Positions 10,825 through 22,740 of a DNA stretch of 64,000 nucleotides are shown piece after piece. How positions within the stretch are numbered: position 1 is the first letter of the stretch; every line of letters starts with the position of its first letter. The DNA lies in NCBI GenBank assembly GCA_021399435.1, contig JAJTUP010000087.1:124001-188000 (forward strand), in the 5' to 3' direction. The stretch comes from Diaporthe sp. PMI_573. Lineage: Eukaryota > Ascomycota > Sordariomycetes > Diaporthales > Diaporthaceae. The notes beneath the pieces are model-generated. The model saw only the letters and a list, made by a program, of their open reading frames with translations. It made no database searches and had not been told where the DNA came from. Both the position numbers and the translations under genes were made by a program.

Positions 10825-12963
10825 GTGATAAAAGCTTTTGGTGTGCTGTATGTCGGAGTCAAGGGAGATAAGTGGAAGTAACAGGCGTGGTGTACAGTGG
10901 TTTGCAGCAGATTGGAAAGTCACTGTCTAAAGCCTTGCATAGCGAATCTCACTGTAATCATCGATTAAGATATATTGTCTCTTGTCCTTATAGGACACTC
11001 ATTGTCGTTCCGGCTTAGTAGAGGAACTTAAAGAATGCAAGTAGTCCAAACAGTAGAGTAGAATATGAAGAGCCTGTTAATGGTGCAAGTCATACAGCTG
11101 CGGAGTCTTTTAGTGCCAGTGTCTCATGATCTGAACTTCCCTAGAGTATAAGACTACGACTTGTCCCAGTCCTGATAAGGGCCCACGTCGATATCGGCTC
11201 TCGCCAGACCAAGGCGAGCACTGTCCTGACATAGGAAGTTCCAAAGTGGCCCCAGCTGCGATGACGGTATGAGGGGTCTGGTGGGAGTCTTTTGCTTGAT
11301 GCAAAACGTAGTTTAAGGGCGATGTTAGAGACCCCTCCAGATAGTTGAACTCCTCGAGCAGTTCCGTGACAGCTACCTCGGCGCAAGGTGGCTTCAAGGT
11401 AAGTTGATCGTAAGTCTTCAGCAGAGACTGGCGAATTCATCGGACATGGTTGGTCGTCTTTTCTATGGATCAGGGCGTGACTAGTGGCTCCTCGGCGTCC
11501 TGGACACGTGCTGATCAGATCAAAGGTGTTGCCCAGCCAAGGCATTCGTGGTCTCTTCCGGTGGCTTGCAGCTACCCTTGTAGTCAACTCAGTTCGTTAC
11601 CAGAATCGTATTTTCAACATAGAAGGAAAACCTCTTTTCAGGATCATGGACAGATTGGGTATGCTGTGCGAGAGGATGGTCAGTCTTGTCGTTGGACCAG
11701 GGGCGGAGGGCCGCCCGGAGGACACCCCGGAACGAGGCCGACTGCAGCGCGGAGATGGTCTTGGTGCGTGGACACTTAGACGGCCCTATCACCACCAGGC
11801 CCTGTTCAAGAATTTCGGTTGAGCCGAGGTCGCATGAACCCCGCAGGGTACCGACCGAGGTATTCAACTGGTGGCCGCGTCCGGTCGACACCGTTGCAAG
11901 GTGTCAGGCTTGGCTCCTCGTCCGATGGCTTAATGAGTCGTCTAGGAGTCGGAGGTCCAGTAGTGAGTGTCGGAGAGAAAAGCTCAGATGAGACCCTGAC
12001 AGTGATCAATTTCTTAGTCGTCCAGACTTTACAACGAATGTCTTGGGACGACTTTGTGATGAAACACCCTTTCAGGATGACCATCCGGATCAGGAGCTGC
12101 TAGCTCGAAGCTAATGCTTGTCCTATAGCTCTTCGGTATAAGGAGCCACCCAGGGATCTTGAAGCTTAAGTCTACGGCTTGGAACGTTTAATGTGTGTTG
12201 ATATTACCTTGCCGTCCCAATAAACAATCTCCGGCTGGATAGGATATGTTGAAAATACCCTCGACAAAGATAAGGAGATTGAAGACTGGAATTCGAACGC
12301 AGCCAGATCATGGGCCAGCGCAGGAACCGGGTTCTCATGCGGACCTGGCCTGCAATCTGACCATTGGATTTAGGCTCTTCCTGCCTCGGGATCGGTTTCT
12401 TTTTCGCGAGATACCTCCCGTGCAGTAGGTTACATCCACCCAGACAGCCAGAGGAGCCGGGACGCCACCCGCGCTCGGCTCCCAAGTGACGGGGTGCAAC
12501 TAAAACATTGCGGCCCTACCGCAGAACTCGGGGTCCCTGTCTAGCTCCTGATGCTGCATGTGGCTCCAGCATCCTCTTCGATCCGTGTAACCAATCGCAA
12601 CTATCCGCCTTCATCTCGGACCCTCGCCCACCCAACAACAACGCTTCGCTGTGGACAGCTTCGACGACATTTCACATACTATGCTAGATCGATGATGCTG
12701 CCAGCCTGTTGTGTCCCGGCGTTTGCCTACAAGCAACCATGACAAAGGTCTTGCTCAGCCAAGCCATTGTGATTTGAGGGGCCCTGTCTACAAAATGGCT
12801 GGCACACCCACACAACATGGCACGGTATACGAGGACCAAGTGCATCCGGGATACAGATCTTTTAGTTCTCACCACCGTATTATATGATCGGCTCAGGGGA
12901 CAGGTCCTGTCTCTCCGTCCCTCTTCACTACCCAAGGCCGTTGTATAATCCGTTCAAGACAAG
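10825..12963. other. Intergenic region, no gene seen
   Basis: 2.1 kb between the permease and the esterase. Several overlapping ORFs of 80-148 codons occur on both strands around 11140-12100, but none carries a recognisable motif or splices into a longer frame. A decayed gene is possible here, but I cannot show it. Confidence 0.5.
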
Positions 12964-14721
12964 ATGAGGACGGTTACTCTCCTCGCCATCCTCGCCGGCC
13001 GAGCCATCGTCGTGGCCGCGCAAGATGCACCGACTGTCAAGACAACCAATGGTACGCTGCAAGGAGCAAAGTGTCCTTCCAACGATGTGAACTTATTCCT
13101 GGGTATCCCCTATGCCCGACCACCCGTGGGCGACCTGCGTTTTGCTCCACCGCAGCCATATGATCAGACCTACGATAATCGTCAGGCAACGCAGCCACCG
13201 CCGGCCTGCACACAATTTAATGGGGCCTTCTCTGAGCGGGGCCCACAGTCAGAAGACTGGTAGGCTGTTACATCTCCCGGACAGAGACATTCTTGGTGTG
13301 GACTAACCCACATCTGCAGCCTTTTCATCGATGTCTGGGCCCCCGTCGGCGCCAAGGCAGACTCGAAATTGCCAGTAAAGGTGTGGCTCTACGGAGGAGG
13401 CAATCAGGCTGGCGGAATCTCGAACCCAACATATGACGGCTGCACAGCCAGTGAGAAAGTCATCCAAGTGTCCATCGGTTACCGTGTTGGGCCTCTGGGC
13501 TTCCTCGCACTGGACAGCCTCGCCCTCCAAGGCAATCAGGGTATCCAGGACCAGCTATTGGGACTGCAATGGGTCCAGGAGAACATCGAGGCATTTGGCG
13601 GCGACTCGAAGAAGGTGCTTCTCTTTGGTCAGTCAGCAGGTGCTGCCGATACATTCATCATCAGCAGTCTTCCACAAGCTCCCTCACTCATCAGCGCGGC
13701 TATCATGCAGTCTGGATCAGGGAGCAAGCTACAGACCACATCGGACGTGCAGAACGCGACAGAGGCCTTCGTCAAAGCTTTGGGTTGTGGCCTGGACGAT
13801 ATCGCCTGTGTCCGAGCTGTTTCGGTCTCGGCCATCAACTCGTCGAGCGCCGCAAGCGGAGCATCATCCCCAGACATCATAGTCGACGGTACTATCATTC
13901 CCACCCAGCCACTCGAAGCCGGTGTCAAAGTCCCCGCCCTGGCAGGGTCTACCACGGACGAAGGCACCTTGTTCATTCTAAGCCAATACCAGACCAGCGT
14001 GCTGACTCTCAACTCCACGGACTACGATGGTTTCCTGACAACTAGGTTCGGGCCTCTCGCACAGAAGGTCAACGAGACGTACTCGCTGTCAAACTACACT
14101 GGCATACCCGGCGGTCCTGTGCTGGCAGCTATGTCGGCTGTCATGACGCACGCCCAGTTCAGGTGCCCAACGAGACGATTCGTTCGAAAGGCAAGCCAAG
14201 ACGGTGTTCCTGTTTGGACATACTCGTTCAATCACACACTCTCTTGTCCGTGGTACAACAGTATCCCAAGTTTTGCCCTGGACCTGCTGGCCTCGACCCA
14301 CACTGCCGAGATTCCGTTCGTCTTCAACGGCACTACCAACATGCCTAAACCAAACGGAACTTGCAGCCTATCTGCCGGAGAGGTGTCGCTCGCCGCGAAG
14401 ATGCTGGGTGCGTGGGATAGTATGGCCGCGAATGCGAACCCGGGCAGTGACTGGCCTCAATACGACACATCCAGCTCGGCCGGAGTCAATGTCGTTGGGG
14501 ATGACTTTACGATAGGGACTGTGGACTACAGCATGTGCGACTTTTGGGATGAGGTCCAAGCTGCCACTGCGAACGGAACGTCGAGCGGAGGCGCAAACGG
14601 AACGAGTTCAGGCACTGAGCCTACGCAGACATCGGTCGCCGCCTGGCCTTGGTTTAAGGGAAGTGTCAGCTCACTAGCAGCCATTGCTGGATTGATTCTT
14701 GTGCCATTATGGGCGTTGTAG
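12964..14721 (+). CDS. Secreted carboxylesterase type B, probably GPI-anchored
   Basis: Two exons (12964-13259 and 13320-14721, intron 60 nt) give 565 residues, normal for the alpha/beta-hydrolase carboxylesterase/cholinesterase family. A signal peptide (MRTVTLLAILAGRAIVVAA) is followed by the family N-terminal pattern FLGIPYARPPVGDLRF. The catalytic triad is visible: Ser204 in GQSAG, Glu313 in TTDEGTLF and His426 in THTAEIPFVF. The oxyanion-hole loop reads LYGGGNQAGG. The C-terminus has a Ser/Thr/Gly/Asn-rich stretch and then a hydrophobic tail ending VPLWAL. That layout is typical of a GPI attachment signal, so the enzyme is probably held at the plasma membrane or wall. The substrate cannot be deduced. 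Many N-x-S/T sites fit passage through the secretory pathway. Confidence 0.9.
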
Positions 14722-17601
14722 TTAGTAGCAGGTGTTGGCCACTACACTTGGCATTACCAGTGCGGCTCCAGCCCGTTCAGAGCTCAATGGACAGTAAATA
14801 GAAGAAGCCGGCATTGCACATAGTTGTGTAAATATTCACAGATCGGTATGACACAATGATTTCCGTGCATTTGAACCGTGATACTGCTGTGTCTGAAATA
14901 CCCGTGTGGGATTTCAAGACCGTCACTTATTCAGTTGAGCCAGGAGCCCAATGTAGATGAGACCAGCCAGCGACAACGAGATTTCGGGGGCCTTCCGAGA
15001 TGGATTCAACAATTTTGAATGGAAAAGAAGAAAAGCAAAGTACGTCCAACAACTCTGCAGACGCTAGAGAGCGTCGCCCGTAATTTCCACTGGTGATCTC
15101 GGGGCGTGCTGGGACGACCCGACAGTATCGAGGCTACTTCACCTGAAACCATCCGACTGCGGCTCCTTATAAAAATGAAACTACCTATGTGTCCTTGTGG
15201 CATCCAATAAGCTTTTTATCTCAGTTTGTTGACCTAGGGACGCGGGTGCATGCAGCCTCTCAAAACATCATGCCCCGAATGTCTTCGTCGCATGGCTCAT
15301 TGCCTGGTTTCTTGGAGCGAGAACTGTGAAAGCCTGACCCTGCGGCGTTCCACCGACTGCTCCGTCAAAATATAAGTGGTGCCAAAGAAGAACACACAGA
15401 CTCAAATTGTGCGGTTTCAGTTTGTTGCACAACTGTCTCCGACAACATCACTTACAACCACTGACCGCAGTGCCCCATCATTGCCTGGACGTACACCACG
15501 AGCTAATGCTCACTTGTATTTTTAACGCCTGCAATTCTCGTTTGTATTGATCAAAGCATCCCCTGAATGCATTTGACAGACATACTTGTTACGGTAGTAA
15601 TGTGCCGACTGCTCCGCCCGATCAGACATCGAGACGCTCAACGTCTGGAGCATATCAATACATATACACACACTAACACCATCTATTGAAGCGTTCATTC
15701 GTAATATAATGTTAATGGGATAGGCGAGCGACGGCTGATACCATTCAATCTGGGTTGCTTTCGTCAGCGTCAGCAACTTGAATTGTATCACTGCTTTTCT
15801 TCAATCAGAATCCAGCCGCAACTATCACATCTCAGAGTCTGCTTAGTCCCGCCCATGGATTCTACGGTAGATTATGCGAATACCGTCTCCGTGCATATAG
15901 TTTCAGGTTGAATAAGTGGCAGACATTTCCCATATTACGGTGCGGCATCCTCCTAAGCATGTAGAATGGAACAATGGCATTCGGTAGCAAGAATTCTGCT
16001 AAGACATGAATGAGGAGGTAGCACCATTTGCTTGATAATTCTACCAAAAGTGCACGAGGAGGAGGAAGATGTGTTCTTCCAGGTGAGCACTAATCCTTTC
16101 TTGCCTTGGCTGTGGTGTAGCTAAGGCGTTTTGATCCCCCCTCGCATGATCGCATCCTCGGTGCGGAGATGACAGCAGGAAGAAACACTGGCTGTGCTGG
16201 ATACAAGCATTGTTGCGTCGGCCGAAACTACTTGGATTAAACATGGAATTGTATATGGAGAAGGACCCCTTGCGTCCCCCCAACATGACTGGGCCCGCCT
16301 AAGGAACTGCCCAAGGAAGTTCCGCGGAGCTCTTCACAAATGGTCTGGGTCGCTTATGCAACCATTCACAATACACGGAAAAACCCACAACATCCTGTTA
16401 CAGTCCCTCAGAAGCAGCCCACGCAGGATTGGATTAATGGGAGATCTACGACAAGGCTGCAAAGCCTGGCTCCCTACGTAAGCCAAGTAGCACCATGTTG
16501 CTTCATCAGCCAATATGCCACCTCTTGTCTCGTTATCAACCTATAGCCAACCACTGCTCAGTCCTGGTAATTATCTGACACCATCACAAGTGTCCCCATC
16601 ACGGATGCGCCGCCCAGGTGACCCTATGGCACAGCTCAGATAGCTTCATAGCATTTCGCAGCACTGTATTGGAAAAACTCGCCTGCCTAATGAGGAAAGA
16701 TCCCATAGGAAATCAACGTTGCACTGCAAGATGATGATTCAGATGCTGAGGAGTATGGCAAGACCGATACCGAGGCAGATAAGTCGTAAACAAAATCTCC
16801 ACAATGATAAGACCGCCATCTCTTTACCATATAAAACGGAGTTTTGCTCATGCAAGCAGGGGGGAATGCACGAGCAATAAGCGTGGTGTCATCCAGGAGA
16901 AAACCTTCGACTCAGACTTTCTAGTAGCGGGCTCTTTCTGATTTATGATTAGAAAGCATTGTTCAGTTGTGTTCTCATCAATCTTCTGCCTGTTGAACAG
17001 CATCGGAACTCTCAGGCAATTGAAGTGTTCCATTTCAGCTCTCTAGATCTGAAGTATCTATTTGTTCCAAAGGAAGGGGGCACACGCTGTGGCAATGATT
17101 CGGCTGTCGGGAGAGTCACAATACTAGAAGAAGTTGCCGCCCAAAATTCCTCTAGATGTTCTACAGGGGCAAGGGCAACCGCAATTAGTCATCCTCAAAT
17201 AACTTCATAACGCTGGAGGGCCACATCATAAGATACATCTTAAAGGACTTACTATGCCTTTTGTAGACATAACTTCAAGCACCTACTCAGGCTCTTATCT
17301 TGTCCCTAAATTCAACCATCTGGTTCCATTACTATCACGCTCAGATCTGTGATGAAAAGACAGCCTCTTTTCTAGCTACCCTGCTTTCTTTGCCCTCACC
17401 CAACGGGGTTCAAGAATTTGCGAGGCTTGTCTTGTCAGCCTCACGAAGGACATCGTTCACTGATCATAGCAAATAACGAACTGCGACGCTTCATAAAAGT
17501 TCAGGTTATTACAAAGTAATATATTTATCGTGGCTATACATATCATTCATTACAACATCCACTTGAGTCTATCTCACAGAGATGTCGACCACGATCATGT
17601 C
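14722..17601. other. Intergenic region, no gene seen
   Basis: 2.9 kb between the convergent esterase and membrane-protein genes. Only ORFs under 100 codons with no recognisable content. An ATATAAAAC motif near 16830 resembles a TATA box but has no convincing coding sequence after it. Confidence 0.55.
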
Positions 17602-18984
17602 CTAAAGGGGTGGCTTGTCCGTATTCGGATCTACCCATCCGCCCGACGAATACTCAGGCAGCGCTGATATCCTGTCATCCTCGCCCGTGCTCTCCGGCAA
17701 CGTCATTATAGGATTCGAGTCCGCCTCGACGGGACTCCTAGCCTCCATCCCCGGTAGCTCGTACGGTTCCTCCTGGTACGGCCTGTTGTGCGCCCAGCTG
17801 GACCGCGACGTATTTGTCCCCTGCCTCGCTATCGGCGACGATACCGCCGAGTCTGCGCCGGATCTCGACGTGCCGGACTGGCCGTGGTTGTACATCCCCA
17901 GCGCGTTCGACGAGGCAAAGGCGGACGCTGGCGACGGGGCCCATGATGATTCGCTGCGGAGTGTCGTGGCTCTCGACAGGCCTTGGGAGAATCCCCTGCT
18001 GGGCAGTGTGAGTGGTGAAGGCCATACCGACGAGTTCCGTTGTTGTGGGTGGCCGTCGTATAGCTGAAATACGGCACTGTCGCCGGTGAGCTCGCTCGGC
18101 GAGGCTGCCATCCCGTTTCCGCCTCCTCGCCAAGGCTGGGCCTCTGCCGGGCCCGGATAAGCAGGCGTTGGGGGTACGACACTTGCCCCAAACACTTGTC
18201 CGTCATATCCTGTCACTCCTCCTCCTCCGGGTCCTGCTGGGCTGGGCAGCCCCGGCGTCACGGCGCCGGGGCTGAGGAGGCTCCGGTTCTGGTCCTTGTC
18301 CGTGCCCTGGGCTCGTGCTGCTGCTGCCCGTGCCTCAGCCAGAAGCTGCTTGTCCTTCTTTCTTTTTGTGAAGAAGATGATCATGCATGCGATACACGCG
18401 AGTGTCATCGCCCCTGCGATGCTGGACGTGATTACTCCTATCTTGGCGCTCAGTGACAGCTCATCTTCATCGTCACCATCTCCCCCGTCGTCATCGTCGT
18501 CGTCGCTCTGTGCTCGTGTTGTTGATGTTGCATATGTTGATGCCGCGGTGGGTGTGGGTGTTATTGTCGTCGAAAACGTCAATACCATCGTCCCTATTGT
18601 TGTTGTGATGGTGCTGGTGACTGTCTCGTCCTTCCTCCCCTCTGCGAGCCACTGGGCTTCTGATACACTCAGTGGCGTCTTGGTCTCTGAACAGGATTGT
18701 TGCATGGTATCATACACCTCGCTCATTGTTTCGGCGCTGCTGCCCATAGTCCCTAAGCACCTCGCCGAATCGACAACAAAGTCCCCGCTATTGCTGCAGA
18801 GGCAGTCGTTCATCTCGGAAACGGTGCTCTCGGAGGAGCAGCCCGAGGTTTTGACTGCTTGTGTCAGACATGATTGTGTCGAGGCGGGATATGCCGAGAA
18901 GTCGACGTCGAGAGAGGCTTGGGTCGGTGAGGTGAGCAGAAGGACGTAAAGAATAATCGTCGATGGTAACGTATCGAGCCTCAT
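17602..18984 (-). CDS. Single-pass membrane protein with six-Cys CFEM-like ectodomain
   Basis: Intronless 460-residue protein. A signal peptide (about 1-23, hydrophobic core IILYVLLLTS) is followed by a Cys-rich domain with Cys at 39, 49, 61, 63, 76 and 98. The C-x9-C ... C-x-C ... C ... C pattern resembles CFEM domains but has six rather than eight cysteines. Next come a Thr-rich stretch (about 120-158), an Asp-rich stretch (161-174), one transmembrane helix (about 182-206) and a basic stop-transfer TKRKKDK. The cytoplasmic half (about 207-460) is Pro/Ser/Gly-rich and low in complexity. The layout is that of a type I surface sensor or wall-contact protein. The function is inferred from the layout only. 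The ATG at 18984 is the first one and gives a clean signal peptide. Confidence 0.82.
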   Translation of the reverse strand: MRLDTLPSTIILYVLLLTSPTQASLDVDFSAYPASTQSCLTQAVKTSGCSSESTVSEMNDCLCSNSGDFVVDSARCLGTMGSSAETMSEVYDTMQQSCSETKTPLSVSEAQWLAEGRKDETVTSTITTTIGTMVLTFSTTITPTPTAASTYATSTTRAQSDDDDDDGGDGDDEDELSLSAKIGVITSSIAGAMTLACIACMIIFFTKRKKDKQLLAEARAAAARAQGTDKDQNRSLLSPGAVTPGLPSPAGPGGGGVTGYDGQVFGASVVPPTPAYPGPAEAQPWRGGGNGMAASPSELTGDSAVFQLYDGHPQQRNSSVWPSPLTLPSRGFSQGLSRATTLRSESSWAPSPASAFASSNALGMYNHGQSGTSRSGADSAVSSPIARQGTNTSRSSWAHNRPYQEEPYELPGMEARSPVEADSNPIMTLPESTGEDDRISALPEYSSGGWVDPNTDKPPL

Positions 18985-21900
18985 CTTCCCTGGCTGCTAT
19001 CGTCGGGTAGCTCCACCTCTCTCGTATGAGTCGATTATGCCTATGCGTTCTGACGTCTGGAATGGGCGGCCTTGCGGTGCGGTGGCTGAGAAGGGTCGAC
19101 TTCTGAGAAGGCTGGCGAACCTTTCTCCACCCGTAAATGTCTCGCTTCCAGCTTCTCCCTCCTCCGCATAACCGTCAGGCACGCCAACAGTGGATTAGAA
19201 ACGAGCGTGCGGTACCGCTAATACGGTTCGAGAGCAAATAAAACGGGCTTGGAGTTGAAAATGGCAAGAGGACCAGATGGGACGAGGACTCGGGAGTCAT
19301 CTGGATTGGAGACGCTGACAGGAACGTGGGCAATCGTCCGAAATTCAACCCATAGGTTACCCCAGTCGTTGCATCGGCAAGGACATACCAAAAGAGGGCC
19401 TAGTTCCACGGAGATGTTGACGTCAAGGCTTTTTCCCACGGTCTCCCCAGTGCCCTTTTCCAGTCCCGCAGCCGTGGTAGACTCGCTTAAGCAATCTGGC
19501 GAGCTTCTTCTGGGCACATTTGGCATTTCAGCAGCTTGGCGCCTCCAGGGCTGGCGTTTGAAACAGGCCCTATTTTCGTGTCGCGCGCACCCGCGAGTCA
19601 ACATGCCGGGAGAATGGTGCCTGGTGGCCCCTGAGCCGCAGGGTACCATTGAACTGTTCTATATTGTTTCAGGGATGACAGCTCTGGGCTGCCGCGTGAA
19701 TGGCGTCCCACTGCCTGTGGGGAGGCTGATTATGTTCATGCACACGCACTGCCCGGAGCCTGCGGCACTGCGCCGCAGAGATCAACGTCAATAGAAGCGC
19801 AGCACGGGAGCCCGACGCCCACGAGACCGACACGTTCATGACGGTGCATCCTGGAGACGCGCATGTGCGACTCAGGAGACCTCCGGCCTGTCCCCAGTAA
19901 CTTGACGAGACCTCCGACACGGACAGCGATATTGACAGCCGTTTTGGAGAAATGCCCCGAGTGCTCGATCCCGAACGCGAGCGATCGGCGTTCTTGGGTC
20001 TTCCGAGAAGGGTCTTCCAAGAGAGTTCATGAGGACTGCTTCCACACCGTTGTTGATGAGGGAGCGGCACTGTCGGCACCACCGGCCAACGGGCGTGATC
20101 ACCACTGATTGACCGGTCCGCGGCTATCTTGGCCGAGGCGAGCCGAACGCGCCAGACCCCCCATCCGCGGCTATGAAGGAAGACAAGATTTGATATTGAA
20201 GGGACGGAGATCGCTGGTGGTCAAGTTTAACCTCGTCCAAGGTTGCGCCGGCATGTGGGCATGCCAACCCCTTGGAACCCACAGCTTTATTCACGTCGCC
20301 GGTGCCATGACTCGCCCGCTACCCCCGAGTTGGCAGCTCGTCTGCCAGGTGAAATGAAACAATTATGCCGCATCGTTAGCACCTGCCCAAGAAAAGACCA
20401 CCCAGCCTGACATGCAGACCGATCCCTGATAGTTGCAAGGCGAAGGTTTGAAAAATTGACTCAAAAGTGCGGGTGACAGTCCAAATCCACGTGGACGAGT
20501 GATGATGATCCATGTATGTATAGTCCACCAGAATCGCCGTCGAGCACGGGCCCGTGGCAAGTCGTGGCGATCCGCCCTCAATCAAATATGTGGAGGCATG
20601 GCCCGCCGATGGGGCATCTCGGACCGGAGCTGTGGAGCAAGTGCTTCAGAGATGACCACAAGACAAGCCCTTCATCATCCATCGCACACCCTGTATCATC
20701 CCTTTGCTTTCGGGAAAGTTTGGCGGGATTTTTCTGCGCTTGTAAATATTTGAATATCCCGTCGCCTTTAGCATATCAACCATTCGCTGCCATCAGACCG
20801 CCGAGATTGAAACATGCCCAGCTGAGATCGGGTCTCTGTGGGGTTGCTTCTCGCTTCCAAGATCACGTTAGGACGTTGCTTGAGCCCACTCAAAATGCCG
20901 AAGCCAAGGAAGAGCCGGACTTTCGGAAGGCAAGCTGTTGATGTTATCCGTACGCACGGCCAATGACCTACCTCTGTTGGTCTAACAGCAGCGTGTTCGC
21001 GAATCCCGGACGCCGAGGTTGTGTCTATCCAGTGTGGCGGAGGCAATGACTGACCTAGCCAAACCACTGCTTGCTTAAGGTGACAGAGCAGAGAGGCCAC
21101 CCGATGGAGAAATGCAGAACACAAAGAGCCAAGCACGAGAATAACGTGCGGATGATTTACCACGCAGGAATGGTAGATAAGTAGGATAATAAGGTATGTT
21201 TGACTGGTACCAAAACCACGAGCACTTGAGGGTGTTGACATGAGGCACAGCACCCGGGCACTTTGTAGCCACGGAACATGTCCCAGCTCTACGGACTTCA
21301 CAGACCACAAGAGAAGTCTCTGGCCAAGCCGAGGCGTGTTTGCTACCAACATGAGTCTTTTGGCTGGGCCAATTTTGGGATCATGGCCTGGACGTTTCGC
21401 TAAGTGATTAAGGCACGTGTTAGTACTGGAGATCTACAGCTTAGTGTCGGCAACTGCGTATAAGTCTGCTTGGGCTAAGCGCACAATGCCATTGCCCCTG
21501 CCTTAGAGTCCGCGCACAAAGCGCGCCGTCGACGGGCGGACCGTCGGGCTCCCGCGTTGCTCCAACACTCGGACGAAGATATGCGTCGGCCTGGCTTTCC
21601 CCTGAATCCAAAAACCAGAGACCAAGACTTTATACGGAAGGCTCATGCCAATTTTTAGCCCCGTAGGTGCTAACTCAGGGCAGGTTCGGACGGCAACTGG
21701 GGGTTCCGGGCACAGCTCGAGAGGGCTTGAGAGTATACACGCAGTGCTTTCGTATAAGAGGGGCAAGCTGCCGAAGAGAGATATGGCCTTCACTGCCTTG
21801 GTGTGGAACTGTGTCATTTTCCCCTTCATTCTTTGCCTTCGTTTCGAAATACTGTCGTTTTAAACACTCACTAATAATTATACATTCTCTTGACGAGACC
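18985..21900. other. Intergenic region, no gene seen
   Basis: 2.9 kb between divergent genes, so it should hold both promoters. ORFs of 181 codons (19249-19794, +) and 194 codons (20768-21352, -) are present. About one ORF of this size is expected by chance in a window this large. Neither has family motifs, a signal peptide or coding-like composition. Confidence 0.5.
21753..21758 (+). promoter_or_regulatory. TATA-like element upstream of the apple-domain gene
   Basis: TATAAG about 145 bp upstream of the ATG at 21901, followed by a pyrimidine-rich leader. The position suits a core promoter, but this is motif-level evidence only. Confidence 0.35.
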
Positions 21901-22740
21901 ATGTTGACTAAGACATCACTCTTTCTGCTGCCCTTGGCCCCTTTCATCGTATCAGCCGGGCTATTGCCACGCTGGCTGCCCATTGTGACCTTGGCCCGCC
22001 GTACCGATATCTGTGGTGTGAACGGGTATGACCGGAATAGGGGCAACTACTTTTGGAGCGCGAGCAAGAACTTGGCATCATATGCCGGTTGCTCAGCCCG
22101 ATGCGCTGGCAGTGACCGCTGCGAGAGCTTCGGCTTCAACGACGAAGTCTGCATGTTGTTCGACCTATCTCTTGCTGAGAACTTCGACGAGGACCGACAC
22201 AGTGATGTCAAGTACTTTGACGTCAGCTGCATTCAGGAGGATGTATCAACACCTCCCACTGGTGGAAACAGATCGTCCAATCTTACTGTTACTACCACGA
22301 TATCAACAGCGACGCGGACCGTCACCCTCAGCATAGCCCTGGCTACCGGAACCGGGGGCCCATTGCAACCAACTAACGGCACCACCGGCTTCTTCCCAGT
22401 GCATAGGACCGCCACGGCAAACAGGTTCCCACACGCCCCAACAAGCTCGAGCACAGAGGAGGCTGCCACGCCTACGCCTGCCGCAGATGCCTCGGCGATT
22501 GAGCCACCCGCAGCAGACAGCACTAGCTTTCCCGCGCTGAACCCGGGGTCACAAGTCAACAATGGGATCCTGCCCCCAAACAGCAATTACACATTTCCGT
22601 GCAATGGCACCAGTCCCACTGTTGTGAACAGCAGACACAGGTACGCGAGCCGCCTGACACATATTTCTTCCAGCCAACCGAGTCTCCGAGACAGCCTTGA
22701 TGCTGACAAAGCTTTTAGTGTAGAGAAACAACTTCTTTGA
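21901..22740 (+). CDS. Secreted PAN/apple-like domain protein
   Basis: 279 residues if read without an intron. A signal peptide (MLTKTSLFLLPLAPFIVSAG) is followed by a PAN/apple-like module with Cys at 38, 64, 68, 74, 84 and 110. Typical apple features are C-G-V-N-G-Y near the start, YFWSASKNL, and CESFGFNDEVCMLF in the core. The remainder is Ser/Thr/Pro-rich with several N-glycosylation sites and no transmembrane helix. Apple domains bind protein or carbohydrate, so a cell-wall or host/substrate contact role is plausible but inferred. Near the 3' end a candidate 78-nt intron (22641-22718: donor GTACGC, branch gctgac, acceptor ttttag) is also in frame. Removing it gives 253 residues ending SVEKQLL. 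I chose the ATG at 21901 because upstream in-frame ATGs would bury the signal peptide. Confidence 0.75.
   Translation: MLTKTSLFLLPLAPFIVSAGLLPRWLPIVTLARRTDICGVNGYDRNRGNYFWSASKNLASYAGCSARCAGSDRCESFGFNDEVCMLFDLSLAENFDEDRHSDVKYFDVSCIQEDVSTPPTGGNRSSNLTVTTTISTATRTVTLSIALATGTGGPLQPTNGTTGFFPVHRTATANRFPHAPTSSSTEEAATPTPAADASAIEPPAADSTSFPALNPGSQVNNGILPPNSNYTFPCNGTSPTVVNSRHRYASRLTHISSSQPSLRDSLDADKAFSVEKQLL

Noticed and set aside
11141..12103. Possible decayed gene from several ORFs on both strands
   Set aside because: No frame continues over more than about 150 codons, no family motif was recognised, and no set of splice sites joins the pieces.
12280..12350. Minus-strand tRNA-like sequence near GGAATTCGAACGC
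   Set aside because: Only a partial B-box match. No acceptor, D or anticodon stem could be built.
19249..19794. 181-codon + strand ORF, overlapped by a 143-codon minus ORF
   Set aside because: About one ORF of this length is expected by chance in a window this size, and no signal or domain is present.
20768..21352. 194-codon minus-strand ORF
   Set aside because: Composition rich in Trp, Cys, His and Ser without domain pattern, lying in the promoter region between divergent genes.
21380..21450. tRNA-Ser-like start (TGATTAAGGCA)
   Set aside because: No T arm with a GGTTCGA-type loop follows and the stems do not pair.
22641..22673. 33-nt candidate intron in the apple-domain gene
   Set aside because: Too short for a fungal intron. 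The 78-nt alternative with a proper branch site fits better.
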